From contig NC_086374.1 of the NCBI RefSeq assembly GCF_036588685.1, forward strand, positions 26,032,886-26,096,885: a DNA stretch of 64,000 bases, read 5' to 3'. This stretch comes from Mytilus trossulus (lineage: Eukaryota; Mollusca; Bivalvia; Mytilida; Mytilidae). The position numbers and the translations under genes are program-made. Each line of letters begins with the position of its first letter. Position 1 is the stretch's first letter. Positions 1-11,054 of the stretch are shown one piece after another. The notes beneath the pieces were generated by a model that did not search any database, was not told the origin of the DNA, and saw only the letters and a list, made by a program, of their open reading frames with translations.

Positions 1-150
1 ATAGGTCACAACGTGAAAAGAGAAGGATATTGTAAATTTGACATCTAGTGCCTATTTAAAGGAATGACTCATGTTGGAAAAAAATAACCCTACCATGAAA
101 TTTTGAAAGTCCTGATTATCAGATTTTCCACTTTTCCCGTATACAGTATA
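1..150. repeat. 150-bp direct repeat, copy 1 of 2
   Basis: This block recurs with few changes at 1439-1588; both begin ATAGGTCACAACGTGAAAAG and end at a GTATACAGTATAC motif. After each copy, and a short unlike spacer, comes the same AGAGGGACGAAAG sequence (about 300 and 1663). The two together look like one tandemly repeated retroelement unit of 1438 bp with the second unit cut short. Confidence 0.85.
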
Positions 151-299
151 CGATAAACTATGTATCAGCATTTCGTTTGTATTTATGATGAGACGCCATA
201 GTTTCTGCACCGTAAACTGTTTATTTAAGACTTTTTTATTTTTATTTTAAATACATGTCTTAGTCGAATATTAGCATTGGGTCAAACTGTTGTTCATAA

Positions 300-1435
300 A
301 AGAGGGACGAAAGATACCAGAGGGACAATCAAACTCATAGATTGAAAATACACTGACAACGGCAGGGTTAAAATAAAAAGACAAACAGACAAATAATGGA
401 ACAGAAGACAAAACCTAGAAAACAAAAGACTAAGCAACATGGACCCCACTAAAACCTGTGTTTGATCTCAGGTGTTCCCGAAGGGTACGCAGATCCTGCT
501 CCCGTGTGGCACCTGCCGTGTTGCTTATGTTATTACAAAAAATTGAGAATGGAAATGGGGAATGTGTCAAAGAGACAACAAACCCGACCGTAGAAAAAAA
601 TAACAGCAGAAGGTCACCAACAGGCGAGAAATTCCCGGAGGCGTCCTTCAACAATCTAACAAAGGCCAGATGCTCCTGACTTGGGACAGGCGCAAAAATG
701 CGGCGGGGTTAAACATATTTGTGAGATCTCAACCCTCCCCCTATACCTCTAGCCAATGCAGAAAAGTAAACGCATAACAATACGCACATTAAAACTCAGT
801 TCAAGAGAAGTCAGAGTCTGATGTCAAAAGAAGTAACTAAAGAAAATAAACAAAATGACAATAATACATAAATAACAACAGACTTCTAGCAGTTAACTGA
901 CATGCCAGCTCAAGACTTCAATTAAACTGACTGAAAGATTATGATTTCATCATATGAGCATCAGGCGCAAGCCTTCCCGTTAGGGGTTTAGTATCATACC
1001 ATCATAAAATATATGGGAATAACATAACTCGTGTCCTGCCAACAACTGTTTTTAGAATAAATGTGTTTAGTTCCGAAGCAAAGGCCCTATAAGTGAATCA
1101 ATATTAACGCCAAAATATGCAATCTGTAATGACCTGACAACAGTATCGTAACTATATCCCTTCTTAATAAGTCTATTCAAAAGTCTTTTTAGTTTCTGAG
1201 GTGAATACTGACACCTTTGTGCTTTATAAAGAATATTTCCATAAAAAAAATGGATGTGAAATACCTGAACGTATAAGAAGTCTGCATGTTGAGCTATATT
1301 TACGAATGATGTCCTTATACCAATGATAAAATTTAGTAAATGTTTTGACTAGTTTGTGATATCGAAAACCCTGGTGTAATAATTTTTCAGTTATACATAA
1401 ATTTTTCTTGTTAAAATCCGGTAAAAAGTAGAATT
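300..1435 (-). mobile_element. Reverse-transcriptase retroelement remnant, 3' part
   Basis: Read on the minus strand, about 1410 down to 1068 encodes the C-terminal end of a reverse transcriptase (segments such as KLLHQGFRYHK and LLIRSGISHP, ending GPLLRN-stop). A run of extra T (near 1245) breaks the frame. The same protein end occurs on the plus strand at 25860-26175. The downstream tail (AGAGGGACGAAAG and a stretch rich in ACAAACAGACAAA) occurs with other copies of the family at 31120-31280, 42217-42430 and 57735-57930. A shorter repeat (about 535-660) sits in the tail. The family resembles Penelope-like reverse transcriptases, but that assignment is tentative. Confidence 0.75.
535..660. 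repeat. Short dispersed repeat (AATGTGTCAAAGAGACAAC family)
   Basis: The block GGGGAATGTGTCAAAGAGAC, followed by a conserved CCGAAGGTCACCAA-like stretch and an AAATTCCCGGAGGCG stretch, recurs at 13425-13560 and, inverted, at 26670-26800. No coding potential is conserved between copies. It could be a SINE or a fragment of a longer element. Confidence 0.65.
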
Positions 1436-1438
1436 CGA

Positions 1439-1830
1439 TAGGTCACAACGTGAAAAGGGAAGGGTAATGTAAATTTGACATCTAGTGCCTATTTAAAGGA
1501 ATTACTCATGTTGGAAAAATAAACCCTACCATGATATTTTGAAAGTCCTAATTATTAGATTTTCTACTTTTCGCGTATACAGTATACATAAAAAAAGAAT
1601 ATATCGTTCCAGTAAAGTTGATGCCGTAAATTTATTATATTGGTCTTATTCGTATCTTATTTGAAAGAGGGACGAAAGTTATCAGAGGAACAGACAACTT
1701 CATAGATTCAAATATTACTGACAACGTCATGGCTAAAAATTAAAAACAGACAGACAAATAACAATAAGAAGACAAAACATAGAAAACAAAAGACTAAGCA
1801 ACACGAACCCCACCAACTAATGGGGGTGTT
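1439..1830 (-). mobile_element. Second, truncated unit of the same retroelement
   Basis: It starts with the second copy of the 150-bp direct repeat (1439-1588) and continues after a diverged spacer with the AGAGGGACGAAAG tail (1663-1810), then stops. The reverse-transcriptase part is missing. Penelope-like elements often sit as partial tandems with direct repeats, and this arrangement would fit, but I infer it from layout only. Confidence 0.6.
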
Positions 1831-2109
1831 CTGAATGATAGTTATATGTTGAACAAAATATCGCAACTCTATTGCTGAGTAATTTTATTCTGAGTCTCAA
1901 CTGAGTCGATTCAACTTAGAATACTAAGGAATAAAGTCAAATTTCAAACATACATATCCAGTTATACATCTCATTTAATAAGTTTGTACAATATGTTATA
2001 ATCTTAATCACTTTATAAAACAAATAAGTATGTCAGAATAGAAAAACAAAAGGCATATAGACAAGGACATAAGCAAAATTGAAAGGCACTTATACAAAAA
2101 GGTTTTTGT

Positions 2110-2350
2110 CTTTGCTTTGTCCACTGGTATTAAAGAGATAATCGTAACTGCAATTAACATTATCCCAATATGGCGACGGCAGATATAGGTAAAATCTTTA
2201 TAGTCATTTTTCTCAAATGTAGCATGTTTTTGTCGATAGTTACTCAGCTGCCGTTGAAAAATTCGGGATGATAATCGTAACTCTTTGGAATTTTTCGTGT
2301 TTGATAATTTTGATTTCTTTATCGGATAATAGTAACTGAAAAATAATAAA
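2110..2350. repeat. Dispersed repeat with recurrent GATAATCGTAACT motif
   Basis: The segment containing ATATGGCGACGGCAGATATA and several GATAATCGTAACT motifs recurs in opposite orientation at 10690-10990. Both copies contain the conserved blocks ACATGC/GCATGTTTTTGTC and TTGAAAAATTCGGGATGATA. No coding frame is seen. Confidence 0.75.
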
Positions 2351-3508
2351 TGTGTCTTTCAGCATTTCAATGTTATTTTTCGTGTTAAAATGCAAATGTA
2401 CAGTTAATTGCTGACATTAACGGAAAATGAAAATAAATGAAGAAACTTACAGGTTAATATCTAAGACAAATTTACTTATATACTAATAGTCCATCAGCTA
2501 GTTCTCAAAAGCGCTCTAGTTAAGGAGTTTGTGTTACACCCCAGGGTACCGCGATTTTTTTTGATAGAATTCAACTTCATTATCTTATTGATAAAATACA
2601 AGGTGTTAGACTAAAAAAAAAGTGTCCAAAAGAGGTTTAAAAAGTCCCTTTCAATGGTCCCCTCATTTAGCAATCACGACTAAGTAATTTTCAATTAATT
2701 TTTTTGATATAAAGCGACTAAAAAAAATTAAAGTATAGGTGTAAACAACTAAAACAGATACAACACTATCATATTTAATGTTACTCTATAGATTTTTTGT
2801 TTTAAAAAAAGGTTTTTTTTACCATACAAACAATCCGATTTTTTGGGTTAAAATTAAAGCATATTTTTTCCTTTCAAAAAGAAATTCGTTATACATTTAC
2901 CCGTTTAAGTTAATTAAACTTTAGAATTAATCATTATACAATGTTTCAATCATTTGCAGTATTTATATATCGTCTAAAACATGAAATATTTGATAAAATA
3001 TATGTACGTGCAAATACTCGTTAAATAACGGAAATCATCAAATTCCCGTCTTTGATTCAGTATACAACATGTACAATGCATCTACACATAAGCATTATCA
3101 ATTTGCAACTGAAAACACACATTTACATGTCGATTTATGATGTTTTGGTGAGACAAATTATTTTATAAGGTGAATGTGTAACAAAATATTACTGAAAAAG
3201 TACAAATTCAGGTGGGTTTTTTTGCGTTCAGAAAAGGTGCACTCTATCGAACTCAATAAAAGTGTGCTTGATTACATTTTGTGGTTTAGCTATGTAGTGA
3301 TTGAATTAAGATTATTAAGTCATTCAATCGACAAACATCGCTTTGAATGAACGTCAAATAGTCAGTTATGAGAATTGGCCATACTTTTTACGTTCTTAGT
3401 TTTCTAAGAGATACAAAAAAAAATTGGCTTTGTTGTTTTCAGTTTAAATAAACATTCTGCTAAGCGTTGGTTGTTAAATGTACATGAATTGAAACTGTTA
3501 TCAAAGGT

Positions 3509-3850
3509 ACCAAAATTATAATTTAGTATGCCAGACGCGCGTTTCGTCTACATAAGACTCATCAGTGACGCTCATATCAAAATATTTGTAAAGCCAAACA
3601 AGTACAAAGTTGAAGAGCATTGAGAATCCAAAATTCCAAAAAATTGCCAAATACGCCTAAGGTAGTCTATGTTTGGGATAAGAACATCCTTAGTTTTTCG
3701 AACAAATCAACGTTTTATAAACAGGAAATTTATATAAATGACCGCATTATTGATATTCATGTCAACACATATTGTTGACTACTGGGCTGGTGATACCATC
3801 GGGGACGAAACGTCCACCAGCAGTGATAAGAGCTTCAATATCCTTAAAAT
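3509..3850 (+). repeat. Single copy of the 356-bp repeat family
   Basis: It contains the family signature GCCAGACGCGCGTTTCGTCT near its start and GGGGACGAAACGTCCACCAG near its end; these two share an inverted CGTTTCGTC/GACGAAACG core. It is diverged from the tandem copies at 6565-7985 and is nested inside the 2489-6261 element. Confidence 0.85.
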
Positions 3851-4059
3851 TCGAGATTTGGTAGGAATGGGTAACCCTGAAACATCCACACAAAAAAACT
3901 TTAAAAAACTCAAATGAAGGGGGACAAAACTGATGTTATGAAATTGTTTCAGACACTACAAAACTAGCCAAATCAATTTGAAACATCTGAACAGTTATAT
4001 GGCTTTTTCTCGGGTTCTGTTGCTTCTTCGGAATTAACGTGCAACCTTCTAAACGCGTA

Positions 4060-5600
4060 GGAAAAGGGAAAGTTTGCCTCAACAATTTTCATTAATGAAC
4101 GGCTTATACAAAAGTCAACCGATATCTTCAAAACAATTAAAAGATTATCATTGCTTACATTTTTAAAAAAGGAAATAAAAGACAAGCAGTTAATGGCTGA
4201 TAAGAACAACAAAACATTGGGAGCAGATGAAAAAAAATGTCGCCTGCTTGTCATAGCCCATACAAGATAGTTGGTTATGCGATAGGCTCTCCTGTTTGAA
4301 TTAGGTCCTCTTCCAATGTATCTTGCAAACATGTAATGAAAATTAAAATATGTCCTGGATGGTTTTTTAGAAAATGGTCATTATTTAGGAAAGCATGTGG
4401 ATATTTGATGACATGGCAGTTATTCAACCCATTACTAGGATACCAAGCATTTTTTTTTATTTGGCAATTGTTATTTTAAAAACCATCCTTTTAGTTTCGA
4501 AAAGAGATCCTTAATTGATTTTGTCACTGATTAGTATCCCACAACATCCATAAAAAAAAATTAAAACAGCAGGTCCTTGGGAGGGCAAATCCTTACGGTA
4601 AGTTCTAGACCATCACAATCGTGTTCTTGGGAATGGAAGAAATGTTTGATAGTTGGGGAAACACATGGAAGTATATGCCACAAAATATATGTTGGAAAAG
4701 AAATAGCGTAGAATAGTTTTATCTTATAATCAAACAGGAAGAAGCCGATTACAAAATGTTTCTTAAAGCAAAAATATGCAGCTGACAAAAGTTACGACTC
4801 CATTGTTATAAAACCTTCTGACATTGATGTGGAAGTATTGGCTTACTATTTTCAAAGTTGGCTTGCATATCAATTCTAACATTGTTAGATTGGTGAGAAT
4901 GCTTGTAGAAAACGGCCAAGATTTCACGGCAATACAGTACAGGTTGTGATTCAGTAAGTGTTTTGTCTAGTGAAGGAAAAAAAGCAAAGTATTCGGCTTT
5001 TTTTACACGTTATGTGTTTTTGGAAGGTCTATTCCATCGTGATGAAATTTTTGAAGAGGTTGACGAAGAGTTGGCAAAACACTCGAGAGGTTTTTGTGTT
5101 CTATATATGGCTACGAAATTAAAAATATCGATGAATAAAGATCAGAACGTTTTGAAATGCAACAAAAAAAAAGATTTATTGTCATATACTGCCCCCAACA
5201 AAAGATGCAATGTTAAAGCACATTAAACCATCCAACTTTCAGACGAAGATTTGGAAATCTGCTCTTAAACAAAACACTGGTCTGTTGCTAAACAACTATA
5301 GTTTGATTGTTTAGAACGATTTGATCAGTATCAATTGGCTAGACCAACCACCAGCGTTAGATGCTTTAATAATTCTGAAGTGCTGTTCATTTAAAGCTGG
5401 TTGTGCCAACAACAGATGTTCATGTGTTCAACAAGGTTTATCCTGAACAGATACCTGTATGTAAATGCTCGAAAGCTTGTAGATATAAGGATTATCAAAA
5501 CGTTGATATTGCTAACGATGACGACGAATATGATGAAAATGATGATAATGATAATTCGGTAGATGCAGGTGACCAAACTGATGATGATTCTATGGATTGA
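4060..5600 (+). pseudogene. Decayed gene inside the 2489-6261 element
   Basis: Separate reading-frame pieces look like eroded protein: 4070-4330 (KKCRLLVIAHTR, then LLFELGPLPMYLANM after stops), about 4395-4440 (IFDDMAVIQPITRIPS), about 4620-4680 (DSWGNTWKYMPQ), about 4795-4865 (IVIKPSDIDVEVLAYYFQSW), 4963-5226 (87 codons open) and 5403-5600. The last piece has a small cysteine cluster (VCKCSKACRYKD) followed by a strongly acidic Asp/Asn-rich tail and a stop. The order of pieces matches a family of uncharacterised proteins that I recall as common in mollusc and cnidarian repeats, with a Cys-rich C-terminus. I cannot name its function. Stops and frame changes between every piece show it is not functional. 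Confidence 0.55.
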
Positions 5601-6330
5601 CCTTCTGCGTGACCTTAAAATGTAGTGATTTGTTGTTAAAAAAAATGAAAGATAGAAATCTAGAAACCCTGACAGTTTTGTGTGTTTTAATATGTAAGTT
5701 ATTTCATGAATATGATGTAAAAATTTATGACAGAATCGTGCATTTCTAGTTGCCTATGTTTGTGTCTGTCGTTGATTCTATGTTTTTGTTTTTTACCTTT
5801 TAATGTGTTTTTTTCAACAGCCTTTACATTGTAGTTACATTATGCTCTATGTTTCAATATAAAAAATATACCATTTTATCAAGAAAATTAGTACTTTTGC
5901 TTCTTTTCATTCAAAATCATGAATTTTGGAAATTACCCTCCCCCTTTTTTCTTGGTCCTCTACGATTTAAAAATTAATTGAAAATAAGCCTGCGTTTGAA
6001 TAAGATATGATTTGTTCCATTTAATAAAAAGAAAAGTACTGAATTATTGGTTATTTTTACATTTTTCTATAAATATGTGCAAAACAAAATTTTTGATATA
6101 CCCTTAAATAAGTCCCCTTTTTACCCCTTTTGGACACTTTTTCCAAAGTCTAACACCTCTTAAAATATTCTCCATATATTACTCTTTAAATTTATACCAA
6201 AAAATTGCGGTACCCTGGGGTGTAACACAGAAATGAAATTTTGCCCTACCAGCTGATGGACTATAAAGAATCTCAATTTATGGGCGTTATTAAAAAAAAC
6301 TGTGATTTCTTGTCCTTGCCACTTTTAAAA

Positions 6331-8562
6331 ACTAGAGGCTCTAAAGAGCCTGTGTCGCTCAACTTGGTCTATGTGCATATTTAACAAAGGACACAAATCG
6401 ATTCATGACAAAATTGTATTTTGGTGATGGTGATGTGTTTGAAGTTCTTACAATTATATCTATAATGAACTTTGCCCATTAGAAACAGAGAACTATATTT
6501 GGTAAAAATTTACAAAAATTTACCAAATTAATGAAAATTGTTAAAAATTTACTATAAAGGGCAATAGTTATCAAAAGTACCAGGATTATAATTTTATATG
6601 CCAGACGCGCGTTTCGTCTACATAAGACTCATCAGTGACGCTCAGATCAAAATAGTTAAAAAAAAAGCCAAATAAATACAAAGTTGAAAAGCATTGAGGA
6701 CCCAAAATTCCAAAAAGTTGTGCCAAATACGGCTAAGGTAATCTACTCCTGGGGTAAGAAAATCCTTAGTTTTTCGAAAAATTCTAAATTTTATAAACAG
6801 AAAATTTATAAAAATGACCATATAATTGATATTCATGTCAACATCGAAGTGCTGACTACTGGGCTGGTGATACCCTCGGGGACGAAACGTCCACCAGCAG
6901 TGGCATCGACCCAGTGGTGTTAATAGTTATCAAAAGTACCAGGATTATAATTTTATACGCCAGACGCGCGTTTCGTCTACATAAGACTCATCAGTGACGC
7001 TCAGATCAAAATAGTTAAAAAAGCCAAATAAATACAAAGTTGAAGAGCATTGAGGACCCAAAATTCCAAAAAGTTGTGCCAAATACGGCTAAGGTAATCT
7101 ACTCCTGGCGTAAGAAAATCCTTAGTTTTTCGAAAAAATCTAAATTTTATAAACAGAAAATTGATAAAAATGACCATATAATTGATATTCATGTCAACAC
7201 CGAAGTGCTGACTACTGGGCTGGTGATACCCTCGGGGACGAAACGTCCACCAGCAGTGGCATCGACCCAGTGGTGTTAATAGTTATCAAAAGTACCAGGA
7301 TTATAATTTTATACGCCAGACGCGCGTTTCGTCTACATAAGACTCATCAGTGACGCTCAGATCAAAATAGTTAAAAAAGCCAAATAAATACAAAGTTGAA
7401 GAGCATTGAGGACCCAAAATTCCAAAAAGTTGTGCCAAATACGGCTAAGGTAATCTACTCCTGGGGTAAGAAAATCCTTAGTTTTTCGAAAAATTCTAAA
7501 TTTTATAAACAGAAAATTTATAAAAATGACCATATAATTGATATTCATGTCAACACCGAAGTGCTGACTACTGGGCTGGTGATACCCTCGGGGACGAAAC
7601 GTCCACCAGCAGTGGCATCGACCCAGTGGTGTTAATAGTTATCAAAAGTACCAGGATTATAATTTTATACGCCAGACGCGCGTTTCGTCTACATAAGACT
7701 CATCAGTGACGCTCAGATCAAAATACTTAAAAAAGCCAAAAAAATACAAAGTTGAAGAGCATTGAGGACCCAAAATTCCAAAAAGTTGTGCCAAATACGA
7801 CTAAGGTAATCTACTCCTGGGGTAAGAAAATCCTTAGTTTTTCGAAAAATTCTAAATTTTATAAACAGAAAATTTATAAAAATGACCATATAATTGATAT
7901 TCATGTCAACACCGAAGTGCTGACTACTGGGCTGGTGATACCCTCGGGGACGAAACGTCCACCAGCAGTGGCATCGACCCAATAACTCGACCCAATAACT
8001 CCTTAAGGTGTCAATTGACCATTTAGGTCATGTTGACTTATTTGTAGATCTTACTTTGCTGAACATTATTGCTGGTTACAGTTTATCTCTATCTATAATA
8101 ATATTCAAGATAATAACCAAAAACAGCAAAATTTCCTCAAAATTACCAATTCAGGGGCAGCAACCCAACAACCGATTGACCGATTTATCTGAAAATTACA
8201 GGGCATATAGATCTTGACCTGATAAACAATTTAACCCCATGTCAGATTTGCTCTAAATGCTTTGGTTTTTGAGTTATAAGCCAAAAACTGCATTTTACCC
8301 CTATGTTCTATTTTTAGCCGTGGCGGCCATCTTGGTTGGTTGACCGGGTCACGCCACACATTTGTTAAACTAGATACCCCAATGATGATTGTGGCCAAGT
8401 TTGGTTTGATTTGGCCCAGTAGTTTCAGAGGAGAAGATTTTTGTAAAAGCTAACGCCAGACGACGACGAACGACGGACGACGGACGCCGGACGCCGGACG
8501 CCGGACGCCGGACGCAAAGTGATGAGAAAAGCTCACTTGGCCCTTTGGGCCAGGTGAGCTAA
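6331..8562 (+). mobile_element. Hairpin-ended dispersed element, copy 1, interrupted by a tandem array
   Basis: The element starts with a small palindrome (AGGCTCTAAAGAGCCT at about 6335) followed by GTGTCGCTCA. It ends with a stem-loop (AGCTCACTTGG-CCCTTTGGG-CCAGGTGAGCT, about 8530-8560) directly followed by AA. Just upstream of the end is a GGACGCC/GGACGAC microsatellite (about 8463-8515). Copies 46900-47583 and 50991-51549 define the uninterrupted sequence and show that 6565-about 7990 is an insertion at a GGGCAATAACTCC site. A 3' hairpin followed by CTAA, a microsatellite next to it, and no terminal inverted repeats resemble non-autonomous Helitron/Helentron elements; that classification is an inference. 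Confidence 0.7.
6565..7985 (+). repeat. Four tandem copies of a 356-bp repeat
   Basis: Four head-to-tail units with an exact 356-bp spacing (equivalent points at 6684, 7040, 7396, 7752) differ by only a few bases. Each unit runs from ATAGTTATCAAAAGTACCAG through CGCCAGACGCGCGTTTCGTC to GGGGACGAAACGTCCACCAG and CATCGACCCAGTGGTG. Open frames of 63-79 codons appear on both strands in each unit, simply because the units are alike. The fourth unit runs into CGACCCAATAACT, itself duplicated, at the edge of the host element. Single or partial copies lie at 3509-3850, 27047-27400, 31655-31735, 31954-32165 and 38490-38910. Confidence 0.95.
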
Positions 8563-9160
8563 AAAATGTGTTAGATCCTTACTAGTGAGTTTTTGTACAT
8601 TCATTACTTGCAATTAGATTTAACATTTTTAGGCAAAGAAACATACTATTGTAAGAGGGACTAATACGCTGTTGATTTCCGAAGGATTCAAAACCATCGA
8701 AAATAGCATGTCCCTAAACGCCCTATTCAACATTCATTTTCAATGTTTGTAAGAGATACAAATATCAGAGTCTTACAAAAGATTCTATGCTTTTATAACG
8801 GCAGTTTAAATGTTGGAAAAAAAAGAGCACATCATTTGGACCAGAGTGATACTGTATTTTTGTTAATGTCCACTACGAAACGGTTCAAATCTCCTTCAGT
8901 ATCTGGTTTTAAAATTATGAAAAAAAATAAAAGTGTACCGCTAAGTACGTGCTGTGAATCATTCTTGTTACTTTTGCAATTTAGCAAAATAAAACATGTG
9001 AAAAAAAGTCTACTACAAAACGGTCACCTACGAAACAAGTATTTGAGATTTTGTATTTGTTCAATTACATGCGTGCAAAACAAATAACAAGGGTTAGTTT
9101 CATGTAATTTTCAGTATGTTATCAACATAGAATATGATCAAACTGTCTCTGGCGAATACT
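8563..9160. other. AT-rich stretch without a supported gene
   Basis: A 114-codon open frame starts at 8743, but it has low-complexity composition, no recognisable motif and no splice or family support. Nothing else stands out. Confidence 0.5.
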
Positions 9161-9164
9161 ATCA

Positions 9165-10060
9165 GATTATTACATGGCAATTTTCATATCGCATGTATAA
9201 TAAGCCCTAGGTTTAATATCAGCCCAAGAGCCGCATGGTTCGAGGGCTGATATTGGCAGAGGACTGATAATACATGTGATATAAAACATGACATGTTATA
9301 ATCTTTTTATTATATGCTTCAATGAAGAAAAATAACTGATTCGTTTATTGATCCTTTTACGTGGTTCTGTAATAGAAGTTCAAAGATTAAAAAGTTACTA
9401 CTGTTGCCTTTATTTACGGACGTCGGACCCCAAATTTAGTAAATCCCATATGAAATTTTTCTATCATTTGCCTTAACAGAGAAGAAACACATTTTAATAT
9501 GGACGAATCGACAAAACAAAATTTACAAAAATAACAATACACATAATGAAAAACTTTGGCAACTTTTTAAAGTAACTTTCTAAATTATGTTTGAAACTTT
9601 TAAACAATGCATTTATTTAAAAAAAAATTGTTTTTGTGTTTTTGTGTTTTTTTATTATTTCACAAAATATACTTTCCAGTATCCAAATAGATATAGGAAG
9701 ATGTGGTGTGAGTGCCAACGAGACAACTCTCAATCCAAGTAACAATTTAAAAAGTAAACCATTATAGGTTAAAGTACGGCCTTCAACACGGAGCCTTGGC
9801 TCACACAGAACAACAAGCTATAAAGGGCCCCAAAATTACTAGTGTAAAACCATTCAAACGGGAAAACCAACGGTCTAATCTATATATCCAAATGATTGTT
9901 TTGTACACTTCTTTGTAATGGTTTTCACTGTAAACGTAGCATTGAGGTGTATTTTCCGGAATCACCGGAATGCCATGTGCTAACGTTACGTAAAGGCATG
10001 TGATAACAATCGAAGCATGTGATGAACTTTTCATATCAGCCCGCTAAGGACTGATTCGAA
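9165..10060. repeat. Dispersed palindrome-containing repeat (ATATCAGCCC family)
   Basis: The segment contains a short imperfect palindrome (AATATCAGCCC ... GGGCTGATATT, about 9212-9254) with GAGCCGCATGG in its loop. Near its right edge is CATATCAGCCCGCTAAGGAC (10032-10051). A related segment lies at 33285-33700, sharing the AGCCCAAGAGCCG block, and both carry a GCCATG...ACGTTAC...AAAGGC stretch. The 9695-9840 portion is a separate nested repeat. Confidence 0.55.
9695..9840 (-). repeat. SINE-like dispersed repeat (R-B family), nested copy
   Basis: It reads GATGTGGTGTGAGTGCCAAC then GAGACAACTCTC, a CGGCCTTCAACAC block and a GCTATAAAGGGCCCC block. The same ordered blocks occur at 13230-13370, 16686-16950, 29705-29970, 30650-30757, 33845-34190, 36670-36990, 60035-60115 and 62757-62905 in both orientations. 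Confidence 0.75.
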
Positions 10061-10689
10061 AAATATGGAATTTACGTTAATTTAATAGTATTGTCATACA
10101 GTAGAAATCATATATTATTTAGTCTAAGTATATGATAATTAACGTTATTCCTACTTCATTATGGCATAATAGGGTATGGGCTAGAATTGAATTAGCAGTG
10201 GCTTCCCGGGGGAGAAATATCACATATAGCCATCAGCAATTAATGATTTAAAACAAAATTTTCTACATTTACTATGTTTTTATTCAGGATAAATCGATGT
10301 TTTTAACAGTCTTAATCGCAAATCTGATGTAGGGTGACACATGCGTTTCGCCCGACAATTATTGCCATATATCATAACTTCCTTTAAAATTGCCTCTTTG
10401 CTCATTTCCATATTTTGTGAGATTCCTATTTTTTTTAGTTTTCTGTATTTTAACATAGTTCGTGTTTTTCCCATTTCCAAATTCCTCGAAGCTTGTCGAA
10501 CCTTCCAATTTTATGATATTATAGTATGTAGCTGTTTTCATTAGAACTATTATTAATATATGCACAAAAAGAAATGTCATAAGATGTTGAAACGTGATTA
10601 ATCCACCACCATAATTTAATCATGTGCTTTCATGTCCCTTTGGTATCTTTTGTCCCTCTTATAAATACGTTTTTAGTGTCACTAACAAT

Positions 10690-10990
10690 AAAACACTATC
10701 CAGTTACGATTATTTTCTCATTTTTTCAAAACCATAATTACGATTGTCTTTTTTCCGAGTTACGATTATCATCCCGAATTTTTCAACGGCAATTTTCAAA
10801 GCGCTTAGACAATTCCAGTGCACCGTTACGATTCAAATATGTTGTAATGGTATAGAAAAACCTTGCAGCTGATAAACTATTGACAAAAACATGCTGCATT
10901 TGAGAAAAATGACTGTAAAGATTTTACCTATATCTGCCGTCGCCATATTGGGATAATCGTAATTGCAGTTACGATTATCTCTTTAACACC
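10690..10990. repeat. Inverted partner of the 2110-2350 repeat
   Basis: It carries the complementary TTACGATTAT motifs several times and the CTGCCGTCGCCATATTGGG block, in the opposite orientation to the copy at 2110-2350. The 8.5-kb spacing and different flanks suggest two independent insertions rather than one palindrome. Confidence 0.75.
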
Positions 10991-11054
10991 AGTGTTTGTC
11001 TAAATTATCTAAATGAATCAAAATTACAATAGAATTCAACCTGTAATATAAGAA

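Larger units (their letters stand above)
2489..6261 (+). mobile_element. 3.8-kb DNA transposon-like element with long terminal inverted repeats
   Basis: The left end (2489, GTCCATCAGCT) and right end (6261, AGCTGATGGAC) are inverted copies, each flanked by TA (2487-2488 and 6262-6263). Inverted similarity extends about 170 bp inward with conserved blocks TGTGTTACACCCCAGGGTAC, GGTGTTAGACT and AAGTGTCCAAAAG. The interior holds a decayed protein-coding region (about 4060-5600, plus strand) and a nested copy of the 356-bp-family repeat (3509-3850). The superfamily is not recognised. The TA flanks would fit a TA-targeting transposase, but a 2-bp duplication is weak evidence alone. Confidence 0.75.

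Noticed and set aside
5403-5600. Independent small acidic protein
   Set aside because: It is better explained as the C-terminal piece of the decayed gene in the 2489-6261 element; the acidic run is a GAT/GAC-rich simple sequence.
6642-7985. Families of 63-89-codon open frames repeated on both strands
   Set aside because: They simply track the four 356-bp repeat units. The frames exist on both strands, and single copies elsewhere do not preserve them.
6565-7985. Regular spacing suggestive of a CRISPR array
   Set aside because: The units are 356 bp and alike throughout, with no repeat-spacer alternation, in a eukaryotic context.
8743-9087. 114-codon open frame as a gene
   Set aside because: No motif, low-complexity Lys/Ser/Leu composition, no splice context and no second copy.
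9230-9250. tRNA-like GGTTCGAGG box
   Set aside because: No cloverleaf could be formed around it; it belongs to the loop of a dispersed palindromic repeat.
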